Of a stretch of 21,978 bases of DNA, positions 1-7,767 are shown one piece after another. A program made the position numbers and the translations under genes. The stretch is taken from contig CAYQEZ010000033.1 in the NCBI GenBank assembly GCA_964416645.1, forward strand, positions 1 to 21,978. The letters are read 5' to 3'. A model generated the notes under the pieces. The model saw nothing but the letters and a program-made list of their open reading frames with translations. It searched no databases and was not told the DNA's origin. The first letter of the stretch is position 1; every line of letters starts with the position of its first letter. This DNA is from GCA-002282575 sp964416645 (lineage in GTDB: Bacteria > Pseudomonadota > Gammaproteobacteria > Thiomicrospirales > Thiomicrospiraceae).

Positions 1-299
1 TAGGCTTAAATCCTTCTTCGTCTAATGGTGATATTCGTATTCCGTTGCCTGCATTGACGGAAGAAACCCGTAAAGAAATGATTAAGCAAGCACGCGCTGA
101 AGCGGAGCATGGTCGTGTAGCGATGCGCAATATTCGTCGTGATGCTAATCAGCAAGTAGCAAAATTGCTTAAAGACAAAGCGATCAGTGAAGACGATGAA
201 CGTCGTGCCAATGACGATATTCAAAAACTGACCGATAAAGCCATCGCTGATGTGGATACGGCCTTAGCTGCGAAAGAAAAAGAGTTGATGCAGGTTTAG
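1..299 (+). CDS. frr: Ribosome recycling factor, 3' part
   Basis: The reading frame is open from the window edge (first full codon at position 3) to the TAG at 297-299 and encodes the last 98 residues of RRF. The segment IRIPLPALTEETRKEMIKQA followed by RNIRRDAN is the family's hallmark and leads into the C-terminal long helix of domain I. RRF acts with EF-G and IF3 to split the post-termination ribosome so that subunits and mRNA can be reused. E. coli RRF is 185 residues, so roughly the first half lies outside the window. The gene sits 8 bp before uppS, as expected for the conserved frr-uppS-cdsA order. An ATG/TTG-started call inside the fragment (for example at 45) would be artificial. Identification is firm; only the 5' end is missing. 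Confidence 0.95.
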   Translation, partial: GLNPSSSNGDIRIPLPALTEETRKEMIKQARAEAEHGRVAMRNIRRDANQQVAKLLKDKAISEDDERRANDDIQKLTDKAIADVDTALAAKEKELMQV

Positions 300-307
300 T
301 CGTCTTA

Positions 308-1048
308 ATGTCTGACACTTCTATTGCCATACCACAGCATATTGCCATCATTATGGATGGTAATGGGCGCTGGGCCAAGTCGAAAGGCTTGCCCCGCTTT
401 CTCGGTCACGAACGAGGGTTGGCAAGTGTGCGTAAGGTGGTTAAGCGTTGTCGTGAGCGGGGCGTGCATGCATTAACCTTGTTTGCGTTTTCTACCGAAA
501 ACTGGCGTCGTCCAGCAGATGAGGTCAATAAGCTGATGGATATTTTCGGTTGGGCGTTGGTGCGTGAAGTCGCCAAGCTGCACGAAAATAACGTACAGCT
601 GCGCGTCATTGGCGAGTTACATCGTTTTTCCCAAGAGATTCAACAAAAAATTGTGGATGCGCAAGCCAAAACAGCACAGAACGACGGTTTGGTGTTGACG
701 ATTGCGGCGAATTACGGTGGTCGTTGGGATATGATTCAAGCCGTACAAGCTTGGGCGAAAGCTAATCCAGATTGTTCAGTCATGTCGTTAGACGAGTCAG
801 AACTAACCCCTTATTTGTGCTTATCGGATCTGCCGGAACCGGATTTATTGATTAGGACGGGCGGCGAGCAACGTATCAGCAATTTTATGTTATGGCAACT
901 GGCTTATGCTGAGTTCTATTTTACCGACGTTCTCTGGCCAAATTTTGATGGCGATCAGTTGGATGTTGCTATTGCAGATTTCGGGCGACGACAAAGACGT
1001 TTTGGTATGACTGGCGATCAAATTGTGCAAGGAAATTCCATTGCTTAA
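308..1048 (+). CDS. uppS: Isoprenyl (undecaprenyl) diphosphate synthase
   Basis: This gene encodes 246 aa and makes undecaprenyl diphosphate from farnesyl diphosphate and IPP, supplying the lipid carrier for peptidoglycan and O-antigen. The cis-prenyltransferase signature is complete: HIAIIMDGNGRWA near the N-terminus places the catalytic Mg-binding Asp at residue 17, FAFSTENWRRP follows, and DLLIRTGGEQRISNF (residues 179-193) supplies the diphosphate-binding Arg183, Arg189 and Ser191. Length matches the family (about 250 aa). ATG start at 308, with only a weak ribosome-binding site in the 8-bp gap after frr, suggesting translation coupled to it. The 3' end overlaps cdsA by 8 bp. The short Arg-rich end (FGRRQRRFG) is also usual. 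No anomaly seen. Confidence 0.95.
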   Translation: MSDTSIAIPQHIAIIMDGNGRWAKSKGLPRFLGHERGLASVRKVVKRCRERGVHALTLFAFSTENWRRPADEVNKLMDIFGWALVREVAKLHENNVQLRVIGELHRFSQEIQQKIVDAQAKTAQNDGLVLTIAANYGGRWDMIQAVQAWAKANPDCSVMSLDESELTPYLCLSDLPEPDLLIRTGGEQRISNFMLWQLAYAEFYFTDVLWPNFDGDQLDVAIADFGRRQRRFGMTGDQIVQGNSIA

Positions 1049-1850
1049 ACAACGCGTGATGACAGCGGTGCTATTGTTAGCCATAGCTGCCCTTTTTTTA
1101 TTGATTCTTCCGGTTCAATGGTTTCCTTTATTGGTAGTGACGATTCTGGGTCTGATGGCTTGGGAATGGGCGGGACTTAGTCAATTGCAAGCAACGAGTC
1201 AACGTTTCATTTATGTGGCTTTGTCGCTGTTTGTTTTCGCTTTGCCGCTGGTTGATGTGTTGCAGGTGACACAAACGCCGGTATGGCAAGTTTATACCTT
1301 GTTGCTTACCCTAGCGGTATTAGTGGCCGTTCGTCACTTCGCTCAACAAGGTGCTTGGCCTGTGGGCTGGTCAACGCTGGCACTGGGTTTTGGTGTCTTG
1401 TGGTTGAGTAATTTTGCTTGGTCCGTGCTCAGTTTGGTTGAAGCCTTAGGAGTCGGTTGGTTGCTCTATGCCATGTCTTTGGTGTGGGTGACGGATACCG
1501 GTGCGTATTTCAGCGGTAAGGCTTTCGGTAAAACCAAACTGGCGTTAAAAGTTAGTCCAGGCAAAACCTGGGAAGGTGTCGCTGGTGGTGTGAGTTTAGC
1601 CGTGCTTTTGTCGATCTTTGTCGCTTGGCAAGCAGGCATGCCGCTGTGGTCGATGATGGGGTTGGCGTTTATTGTCAGCTTCTTGTCCATTTATGGTGAC
1701 TTATTCGAGTCGGCACTCAAACGTCAAGCTGGGGTTAAAGATAGTTCTAACATCTTGCCTGGTCATGGCGGTTGGCTAGATCGTTTCGATGCCTTACTGC
1801 TGGCGATTCCCGTATTTTGGTTATTGTGGCAAGGGATGATGATGTCGTGA
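1041..1850 (+). CDS. cdsA: Phosphatidate cytidylyltransferase
   Basis: This is an integral inner-membrane enzyme that makes CDP-diacylglycerol from CTP and phosphatidic acid, the branch point to PE, PG and cardiolipin. The CDP-alcohol cytidylyltransferase signature is near the C-terminus: ESALKRQAGVKDSSNILPGH followed by GGWLDRFD. The rest is a run of hydrophobic helices, with the conserved TDTGAYFSGKAFGK and SPGKTWEG motifs in the middle. I place the start at TTG 1041 (269 aa, beginning LKQRVMTAV as in relatives), because AAGGA at 1029-1033 lies 7 bp upstream; an in-frame TTG at 1023 is possible but adds six residues unlike the family. It overlaps uppS by 8 bp and shares GTGA with rseP. dxr, which often adjoins it, is missing. 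Confidence 0.92.
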   Translation: MLKQRVMTAVLLLAIAALFLLILPVQWFPLLVVTILGLMAWEWAGLSQLQATSQRFIYVALSLFVFALPLVDVLQVTQTPVWQVYTLLLTLAVLVAVRHFAQQGAWPVGWSTLALGFGVLWLSNFAWSVLSLVEALGVGWLLYAMSLVWVTDTGAYFSGKAFGKTKLALKVSPGKTWEGVAGGVSLAVLLSIFVAWQAGMPLWSMMGLAFIVSFLSIYGDLFESALKRQAGVKDSSNILPGHGGWLDRFDALLLAIPVFWLLWQGMMMS

Positions 1851-3205
1851 CTACCTTATTGGGATTTTTACTTGCCTTAGTGATCGTGGTGGCCATTCAC
1901 GAATGGGGACATTTTTATGCTGCGCGTCGTTTGGGTATTCCCGTGGTACGCTTTTCCATCGGTATGGGTCCAGCCATTTGGTCAAAGCAAATTGGCGAGG
2001 TTGAATATCGGTTTGCTTGGTTGCCCTTGGGTGGTTATGTGCTGTTTGCTGATCCTCGTGTGCATGATGTGCCGCAACATCAGTTAGATCAGGTTTATGA
2101 GCAACAGGCTTTGTGGAAAAAGTCACTGGTGGTGTTTGCAGGGCCTTTCGTTAATTTTGTCTTGGCTTATGTATTGATGGTAATGGTGCTGTTGGTGGGA
2201 CTGCAATCTCCCAAAGCTTGGGTGGCTCCTGGTGTACAGGGAACGCCTTGGGCGCAGGTGTCGGGTAATGAAACCTGGCAAATTGATGCGATTAACGACG
2301 TACCCATTAGCCAGTTTGAGCAGTTGCCGATTCAATTGTTGCGTCAGTTAGCGTCACACGATGAGTTGCGTTTTTCACTGACCAATTGGCAAGGTCAACA
2401 AAAAGAAGTGACGGTAGCCGCGCAGCCGTGGCGTGATTTGGCCTGGTCAAAACCACAGCAACAGTTACAAAATTGGGGCTTGGCATTAAGCATGCCACCT
2501 TTGCCCGCGAAGTTAGCGGCAATTGAGCCAGGGAGTGCTGCTGATCAGGCTGGGTTGCAGATTGGTGATTTGGTTGTGATGCTGAATGGGTTGAGCGTGG
2601 ATGGCTTTGCCGAACTGTCTCAGTGGGTGCGAGAAAATCCGCAAGCACGGGTTGAATTGACTGTTGAACGAGCTGGTCAGTTACTCAGTCTTCCTTTAGT
2701 TGTTGGTAGTCGGGTGTTAGACAATGGGCAGATTCAAGGGTTTTTAGGGGTGCGCCCACAAATGCCGGAAGGTCTAGAAAGTCGTTGGTGGTCAAAAGAA
2801 GGTCTGTCATTGGATGACGCCCTAACGCAAGCGCCACAAAAGCTGATTGATTTAACTTTGCTCACCTTGCAAGCGATAGGTCGCTTAGTGACAGGGCAGT
2901 CTGGATTAGAACAATTATCCGGACCGATTGGCATTGCACAAGCAGCGGGAAACAGTTTAGATCAGGGCTGGTTACGTTTTTTTCAGTTCATTGCACTACT
3001 GAGTCTGAGCTTAGGCGTGTTAAACTTATTACCTTTGCCACTGTTGGATGGTGGGCATTTACTCTTGTATGCGGTTGAAGGTGTGCGAGGACAGAAGTTT
3101 TCTGAGTCTTTTTTGTTGGTTTGGCAAAAAATCGGCATGGTTATGATCGTTGGGCTGACATTGCTGGCGATTTCGAGTGATTTAAAACGCCTGTTTGGGG
3201 GCTAA
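1847..3205 (+). CDS. rseP: Site-2 intramembrane zinc metalloprotease RseP
   Basis: Encodes 452 aa, close to the 450 aa of E. coli RseP. The zinc-binding motif HEWGH is at residues 18-22 inside the first membrane helix, and the third metal ligand lies in LLPLPLLDGGHLL near the C-terminus. Between them lie two PDZ-like periplasmic segments; the second contains IEPGSAADQAGLQIGDLVV. In the family, RseP makes the second cut in anti-sigma factor RseA to release sigma-E, linking outer-membrane assembly stress to transcription, and clears signal peptides. Starting at GTG 1847 gives a hydrophobic N-terminus directly before HEWGH; its GTG overlaps the cdsA stop (GTGA) and an AAGGGA lies 10 bp upstream. 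The frame stays open to 1772, but that extension lies inside cdsA. bamA starts 2 bp after the stop. Confidence 0.93.
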   Translation: MTTLLGFLLALVIVVAIHEWGHFYAARRLGIPVVRFSIGMGPAIWSKQIGEVEYRFAWLPLGGYVLFADPRVHDVPQHQLDQVYEQQALWKKSLVVFAGPFVNFVLAYVLMVMVLLVGLQSPKAWVAPGVQGTPWAQVSGNETWQIDAINDVPISQFEQLPIQLLRQLASHDELRFSLTNWQGQQKEVTVAAQPWRDLAWSKPQQQLQNWGLALSMPPLPAKLAAIEPGSAADQAGLQIGDLVVMLNGLSVDGFAELSQWVRENPQARVELTVERAGQLLSLPLVVGSRVLDNGQIQGFLGVRPQMPEGLESRWWSKEGLSLDDALTQAPQKLIDLTLLTLQAIGRLVTGQSGLEQLSGPIGIAQAAGNSLDQGWLRFFQFIALLSLSLGVLNLLPLPLLDGGHLLLYAVEGVRGQKFSESFLLVWQKIGMVMIVGLTLLAISSDLKRLFGG

Positions 3206-3207
3206 TT

Positions 3208-5559
3208 GTGTTAAAGAAGGTTCAAGTTGGTGTTTCGCTGTTGGCAATGGGTCTGATGACGCTGGCGCAAGCAGCTCCGAAGGTTGAGTTTGAAGGGTTA
3301 GAAAGGGTTACGCCCGAAACGGCACTGAGTTACATTAGCGTGCCGACAACAGATAAAGTGTCTAAAACGCAAGTGAAAGACATGATTAAGTCTTTGTTCG
3401 CTACTGGTTTTTTTAGCGATGTGAAAGTTTACCAGAGTCATGGTCAACTTAAAATTAAGGTGGTTGAACGCCCTTCGATTGCTGAGATTAAATTGGAAGG
3501 CTCTAAACTTATTAAAGAAGAAGAGCTGCTACAAGCCTTAGAAGTGATTGGTATCAAAAAAGGGCGTATTCTCAATGAGTCCGATTTGGATCGTATTGCC
3601 CAAGACGTGCGCCAACGCTACCAAAACCAAGGCTACTATGCGACGGTCGTTGAGCCGAAGGCAGAACCTTTAGATCGCAATCGCGTCGGCATCACTATTA
3701 AGGTGCAAGAGGGTGAGTTAGCGCGTATTACCAAAATTAACATCGTCGGTAATAAGGCTTTTGACGAAAGCAAACTGGTGGGTTTGCTGTCTTTGTCCGA
3801 GCCAACCATGTGGTCTTGGTTAACTGATGCCGATCAGTATGCACGAACCAAATTGCAGGCAGACTTAGAGACGCTTCGTTCTTATTATATGGATAAGGGC
3901 TATGCTGATTTCCGTATTTTGTCATCGCAAGTGAGCATTTCGTCCGATAAAACTCGCGTTTACGTTAACATCAATATTAGTGAAGGGCGTCAATACACCA
4001 TTGGTGAGGTGAAGTTCGATGGAACTTCGGTATTGACGGAAGCGAAGATGACTGAGTTGCTCAAGTTCAAAACGGGTGATTCTTTTGCACGCAATAAAAT
4101 TACCGATTCCACTAATGCGATCAAAGATAAGTTGTCGGAGCAGGGTTATGCTTTTGCTGAGGTAGAACCTAAGCCAATGCTCGATAAAGAGAAAGGGCTG
4201 GTTTCTTTAGTGATTGACGTTAATCCACGTAACCGTGCTTATGTGCGTCGTATCGAGGTGAAGGGCAATAATCGGACGCGCGATCATGTGGTGCGTCGTG
4301 AGTTACGCCAGTTTGAAGCAGCGCCTTACAACCTCTCAGCTGTGCGTCAGTCGCAAACGCGTTTAAAACGTCTGGGTTTCTTTAAGACAGTTGACATTGA
4401 AACGCAGCGTGTTGGTGCGGATCAGGTTGATTTGGTGGTAAAAGTTGAAGAAATGCCAACAGGTGCCATTACCGCTTCAATTGGTTACTCGCAAGTTGAA
4501 AACATGTTGTTGGGCTTTAGTTTGTCTGAGCGCAATATTTTTGGTACGGGTAACAACGCTACTTTTAGTATTTCTTCGTCTTCGGCGCGTAAAAATTATG
4601 ACATTAACATCACCAATCCTTATTTCACACCGGAAGGAGATAGTTTAAGTGCAGGTTTCTTCTGGCGCGAAATTGATGCTGCTTACCTGTTCCTCGCACC
4701 TTACAGCACCAATACCATTGGTGGTCGAGTGATGTATGGTATTCCGCTCAGTGAAGAGGATCGTTTGAATTTTGGTGTTCAAGCGGAGCGTTTGTCCATT
4801 GTCTTTCAAGGTGAGGATAATGCGGGTCCGCCTCCAGGCTTCGGTTATGCTTTAAAGAACAATTTAGTGGCATCAGACCCCGCCATCCAGGCTCAATATA
4901 ATAACATTTTCAAGGGTGCGAATTCTTACAATGATATTTCTTTAAAATCAAGCTATGTGCATGATAGTCGAGATGAGTTTTATTTCCCCAATAAAGGACA
5001 TTACCATTCGAGCAGCTTATCTGTTTCTACGCCGGTGGGTGATTTGACTTATTATCAACTGGATGTGCAACAGAAACTTTATTTGCCAGTCACGCAACGT
5101 AGTAGTCTGAGTCTAACGGGGACGCTGGGTTATGGTAAGGGATATGGTAACTTAGATGGTTATGGTTTGCCTTTCTTCCGTCGTTACTATGCTGGTGGTA
5201 TTCAAACGGTGCGTGGTTATGAAGCTTATAGTTTAGGTCAGCGTTACGATTACAATACTGAAGGTTCTAGTCGTGCGCTAGGGGGAGATTTCTTAGCCGT
5301 AGCGTCGGCAGCACTGAATTTCCGTCCTTGGTTTATTGAAGACAGTAGCAATATGCGCCTAAGTTGGTTCTTCGATGCAGGAAATGTCTATCCAGACCCT
5401 GACAAATTTAAGGCGGATGAGTTAAGATTATCGACAGGCTTGGGCTTCTCCTGGATTACGCCGATTGGGCCGCTAACCTTCAGTTATGCGAAGCCTCTCA
5501 ATCCGCAAACGATTGATCGTACCCAGGAGTTTCAATTCACCATCGGTGTGCCTTTTTAA
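3208..5559 (+). CDS. bamA: Outer membrane protein assembly factor BamA
   Basis: Encodes 783 aa: a signal peptide (VLKKVQVGVSLLAMGLMTLA, likely cleaved after QA at residue 22), five POTRA repeats over about residues 24-345 and a 16-strand C-terminal barrel ending in Phe. FEGLERV opens POTRA 1, as in other BamA proteins. The lid-lock motif of barrel loop 6 is VRGY at residues 668-671. BamA is the core of the BAM machine that folds and inserts beta-barrel proteins into the outer membrane. Starts at GTG 3208, with a GGGGG ribosome-binding site at 3197-3201; rseP ends 2 bp earlier. It is followed by skp, which delivers unfolded outer-membrane proteins to it. Slightly shorter than E. coli BamA (810 aa), with a short loop 6 region. 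Confidence 0.96.
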   Translation: MLKKVQVGVSLLAMGLMTLAQAAPKVEFEGLERVTPETALSYISVPTTDKVSKTQVKDMIKSLFATGFFSDVKVYQSHGQLKIKVVERPSIAEIKLEGSKLIKEEELLQALEVIGIKKGRILNESDLDRIAQDVRQRYQNQGYYATVVEPKAEPLDRNRVGITIKVQEGELARITKINIVGNKAFDESKLVGLLSLSEPTMWSWLTDADQYARTKLQADLETLRSYYMDKGYADFRILSSQVSISSDKTRVYVNINISEGRQYTIGEVKFDGTSVLTEAKMTELLKFKTGDSFARNKITDSTNAIKDKLSEQGYAFAEVEPKPMLDKEKGLVSLVIDVNPRNRAYVRRIEVKGNNRTRDHVVRRELRQFEAAPYNLSAVRQSQTRLKRLGFFKTVDIETQRVGADQVDLVVKVEEMPTGAITASIGYSQVENMLLGFSLSERNIFGTGNNATFSISSSSARKNYDINITNPYFTPEGDSLSAGFFWREIDAAYLFLAPYSTNTIGGRVMYGIPLSEEDRLNFGVQAERLSIVFQGEDNAGPPPGFGYALKNNLVASDPAIQAQYNNIFKGANSYNDISLKSSYVHDSRDEFYFPNKGHYHSSSLSVSTPVGDLTYYQLDVQQKLYLPVTQRSSLSLTGTLGYGKGYGNLDGYGLPFFRRYYAGGIQTVRGYEAYSLGQRYDYNTEGSSRALGGDFLAVASAALNFRPWFIEDSSNMRLSWFFDAGNVYPDPDKFKADELRLSTGLGFSWITPIGPLTFSYAKPLNPQTIDRTQEFQFTIGVPF

Positions 5560-5610
5560 GGCTACAACGTGGTTAGAGGATTTTTGTTTTGCATGAAAGG
5601 AAATAATAAG

Positions 5611-6159
5611 ATGTGTTCGCAAAATATGCGTTGGTTCAGTGGTGTGTTGTTAACAGCGTTATTGTCGGTGACAGCCACGTCTGCGTTGGCAGAAGAGGTC
5701 AAGGTACGTGTAGTCAATGTTGCGAAATTGCTGGATCAGGCGCCCCAAGCGAAAGATGCTTCAGCTGCTTTGGAACGTGAGTTTGCACCACAGCAACGAG
5801 AGTTGAATAAATTAAATGATGAAATCGACAAGCTGGCGAAAGATTACGAAAAAAACAAAGCGGTGATGAGCGAAGCGCAACGCGATGTGAAAGAGCGTGA
5901 TATCGTGATGAAAAAGCGCGACTTACAGCGTCGTCGTAATGATGTGCAAGAGTTGTTGAATATTCGTCGCAATGAAGAGCTTTCTAAGTTACAAGATTTA
6001 GTGAATATTGCCATCAAGGCTGTGGGTGAACGTGATGGGTATGATTTGGTGCTTTATGATGGTATTGCTTACACGCGCGATAGCATCGACATCACGCCAA
6101 CGGTGTTGAACTATTTGGCCAGTGAAGCTGATAAACGTAAAAATATGAATAAGCCTTAA
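5611..6159 (+). CDS. skp: Periplasmic OMP chaperone Skp/OmpH
   Basis: Encodes 182 aa from ATG 5611, chosen because AAAGGAAA at 5596-5603 is well spaced and the protein then begins with a good signal peptide (hydrophobic VLLTALLSVTATSALA, cleavage after Ala27). Upstream in-frame starts at GTG 5569 and ATG 5593 would only lengthen the leader. The mature part starts with a short beta segment (VKVRVVNVAKLLDQAP) and is followed by a highly charged helical region rich in Lys, Glu, Asp and Arg (about residues 45-140), which forms the coiled-coil tentacles of the trimeric family. It ends in a beta strand segment (YDLVLYDGIAY). Skp holds unfolded outer-membrane proteins in the periplasm and hands them to BAM. 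The bamA-skp-lpxD order is standard. Confidence 0.9.
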   Translation: MCSQNMRWFSGVLLTALLSVTATSALAEEVKVRVVNVAKLLDQAPQAKDASAALEREFAPQQRELNKLNDEIDKLAKDYEKNKAVMSEAQRDVKERDIVMKKRDLQRRRNDVQELLNIRRNEELSKLQDLVNIAIKAVGERDGYDLVLYDGIAYTRDSIDITPTVLNYLASEADKRKNMNKP

Positions 6160-6172
6160 GGATTAATGCGTC

Positions 6173-7204
6173 ATGGCATTAACGCTAGGATTGTTGGCTG
6201 AGCATTTAGGTGCAGAATTGAGGGGTGATGCGAATTTTCAAGTGGATTCCGTGGCAACCTTGGCGCAAGCTCAACCACATCAGCTAAGTTTTCTATCGAA
6301 TAGTAAGTATCAATCTTATCTCGCCAGCTGTGTTGCTGGCGTTGTCATTTTATCGCTTAAGGATGCTGATGCCTGGCAGGGTAATGCCTTAATCGTTCGT
6401 AATCCCTATCTTGCTTATGCTAAAGCGGCGTATTTATTACATCCGCCGATTAAAGCGGCTATAGGTATTCACCCAACAGCAAGTATTGATGAGACAGCGT
6501 TGATCGCCTCTGATGTTTCCATTGCAGCGGGTGTGGTTATTGGGGCTAATGTGCAGATCGGAGCAGGTTGTGTGATTGGTGCCAATACGGTGATTGATCG
6601 CTGTGTTGTGTTGGGTCAGTGTTGCTGGATTGGTCCTAATGTCAGCATCTTGCATCATTGTGTGTTGGGTGATGACGTGATGGTTGAGTCGGGTAGCGTC
6701 ATTGGCAGTGAAGGCTTTGGCTGGGCGAAAGACGGCGAACGTTGGGTGAAGGTGCCTCAATTGGGTCGTGTGATCATCGGTAATCAGGTTTCGATTGGTG
6801 CTAATACCTGTGTGGACCGAGGAGCGATTGAAGATACGGTGATTGAGTCAGGCGTCAAATTGGATAATTTAATTCAAATTTCACACAATGTTACCATTGG
6901 CGCTAATACGGCTATGGCGGGTTCTTCTGGTGTTGCGGGTAGTACTAAAGTCGGCCAGCGTTGCACCATTGCTGGTATGGCGGGTGTGGCTGGGCATTTA
7001 ACCATTGCTGATGATGTACACATTACGGCAATGACTTTAGTAAGTCACTCATTAACTGAGGCGGGAGTCTATTCTGGTAACTTGCCTGTAGAGCCGAATG
7101 CACAATGGCGTAAGAATGTGGCGCGTTTTCGTCAACTCGATGCGATGGCAAAACGGCTGAAGCAAATAGAAAAAAGGCTGGATAAGCAACAACCAGATGC
7201 ATAA
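6173..7204 (+). CDS. lpxD: UDP-3-O-acylglucosamine N-acyltransferase
   Basis: Encodes 343 aa (E. coli LpxD 341). It adds the second 3-hydroxyacyl chain, from acyl-ACP, to UDP-3-O-acylglucosamine in lipid A synthesis. An N-terminal uridine-binding domain (about residues 1-98; HQLSFLSNSKY) is followed by a left-handed beta helix built of hexapeptide repeats, roughly residues 98-295. The catalytic His is His238 in NLIQISHNVTIG, which corresponds to His239 of the E. coli enzyme. A C-terminal charged helix (RLKQIEKRLDKQ) matches the family's trimeric end. ATG start at 6173, 13 bp after skp. The following 119 bp before fabZ are unusually long for this operon and contain nested inverted repeats. Confidence 0.95.
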   Translation: MALTLGLLAEHLGAELRGDANFQVDSVATLAQAQPHQLSFLSNSKYQSYLASCVAGVVILSLKDADAWQGNALIVRNPYLAYAKAAYLLHPPIKAAIGIHPTASIDETALIASDVSIAAGVVIGANVQIGAGCVIGANTVIDRCVVLGQCCWIGPNVSILHHCVLGDDVMVESGSVIGSEGFGWAKDGERWVKVPQLGRVIIGNQVSIGANTCVDRGAIEDTVIESGVKLDNLIQISHNVTIGANTAMAGSSGVAGSTKVGQRCTIAGMAGVAGHLTIADDVHITAMTLVSHSLTEAGVYSGNLPVEPNAQWRKNVARFRQLDAMAKRLKQIEKRLDKQQPDA

Positions 7205-7213
7205 AAGTTCGTA

Positions 7214-7289
7214 AGCGATTAAAATAGCACATTAAGATTCAGTAGAAAAAAGGAGCTTTTAAAAAGCTGTTTATAGTTTTTTAATCGCT
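7214..7289. repeat. Nested inverted repeats in the lpxD-fabZ gap
   Basis: The outer arms are a perfect 11-bp inverted repeat: AGCGATTAAAA at 7214-7224 and TTTTAATCGCT at 7279-7289. Inside it lies a second dyad, AGCTTTT-A-AAAAGCT at 7254-7268. On the operon mRNA these could form a stem of 11 bp closing a 54-nt loop, with an inner hairpin. The stems are AT-rich and no canonical terminator T-run follows the outer arm. Possible roles are mRNA processing or a regulator site ahead of fabZ; the function is not shown by the sequence. Confidence 0.6.
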
Positions 7290-7323
7290 ACCAGAAAAAT
7301 ATATAGCCGAAAGGGTTCAACCA

Positions 7324-7767
7324 ATGATCATGCGTATCGAAGACATTTTTCAGTATTTACCGCACCGTTACCCGTTTTTATTGATTGATCGCGTGACAGA
7401 GTTAAAAGAGATGGAGTACCTGAAAGGCTACAAGAACATCACCTTTAATGAGCCCCAATTTACGGGGCATTTTCCAGATCATCCGATTATGCCTGGTGTA
7501 ATGATCATTGAAGCCATGGCGCAAGCGACGGGTATTTTGGCATTTAAATCTAGCGCATCTAAGCCGAGTGAAAATGCAATCTATTATCTCGTTGGTGTGG
7601 ATAACTGCCGTTTCCGTCAGCCGACCGTACCAGGAGACCGTTTAGACTTTCATGTTCAAGTCGTCTCGACCAAGCGTGGCGTGTGGAAGTTTAATGCTGA
7701 AACCCATGTGGAGGGCAAATTGATTGCCAGTGCTGAGTTAATGTGTGCTGAGAGGGAAGTTGTTTGA
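7324..7767 (+). CDS. fabZ: 3-hydroxyacyl-ACP dehydratase FabZ
   Basis: Encodes 147 aa. FabZ removes water from 3-hydroxyacyl-ACP in fatty acid elongation, and so competes with LpxA/LpxD for 3-hydroxyacyl-ACP. The single hot-dog domain carries the catalytic His49 in GHFPDHPIMPG and Glu63 in MIIEAMAQATG. The N-terminus IEDIFQYLPHRYPFLLIDRV is typical. I keep ATG 7324 because AAGGG at 7311-7315 lies 8 bp upstream; ATG 7330 is also possible and changes two residues. The stop TGA overlaps the TTG start of lpxA. Length and motifs are ordinary. Confidence 0.95.
   Translation: MIMRIEDIFQYLPHRYPFLLIDRVTELKEMEYLKGYKNITFNEPQFTGHFPDHPIMPGVMIIEAMAQATGILAFKSSASKPSENAIYYLVGVDNCRFRQPTVPGDRLDFHVQVVSTKRGVWKFNAETHVEGKLIASAELMCAEREVV

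Noticed and set aside
2307..2648. 113-aa minus-strand open frame
   Set aside because: Lies wholly within the rseP PDZ region on the opposite strand and has shadow-like composition (many Gln, His, Ser, Thr); rseP is certain.
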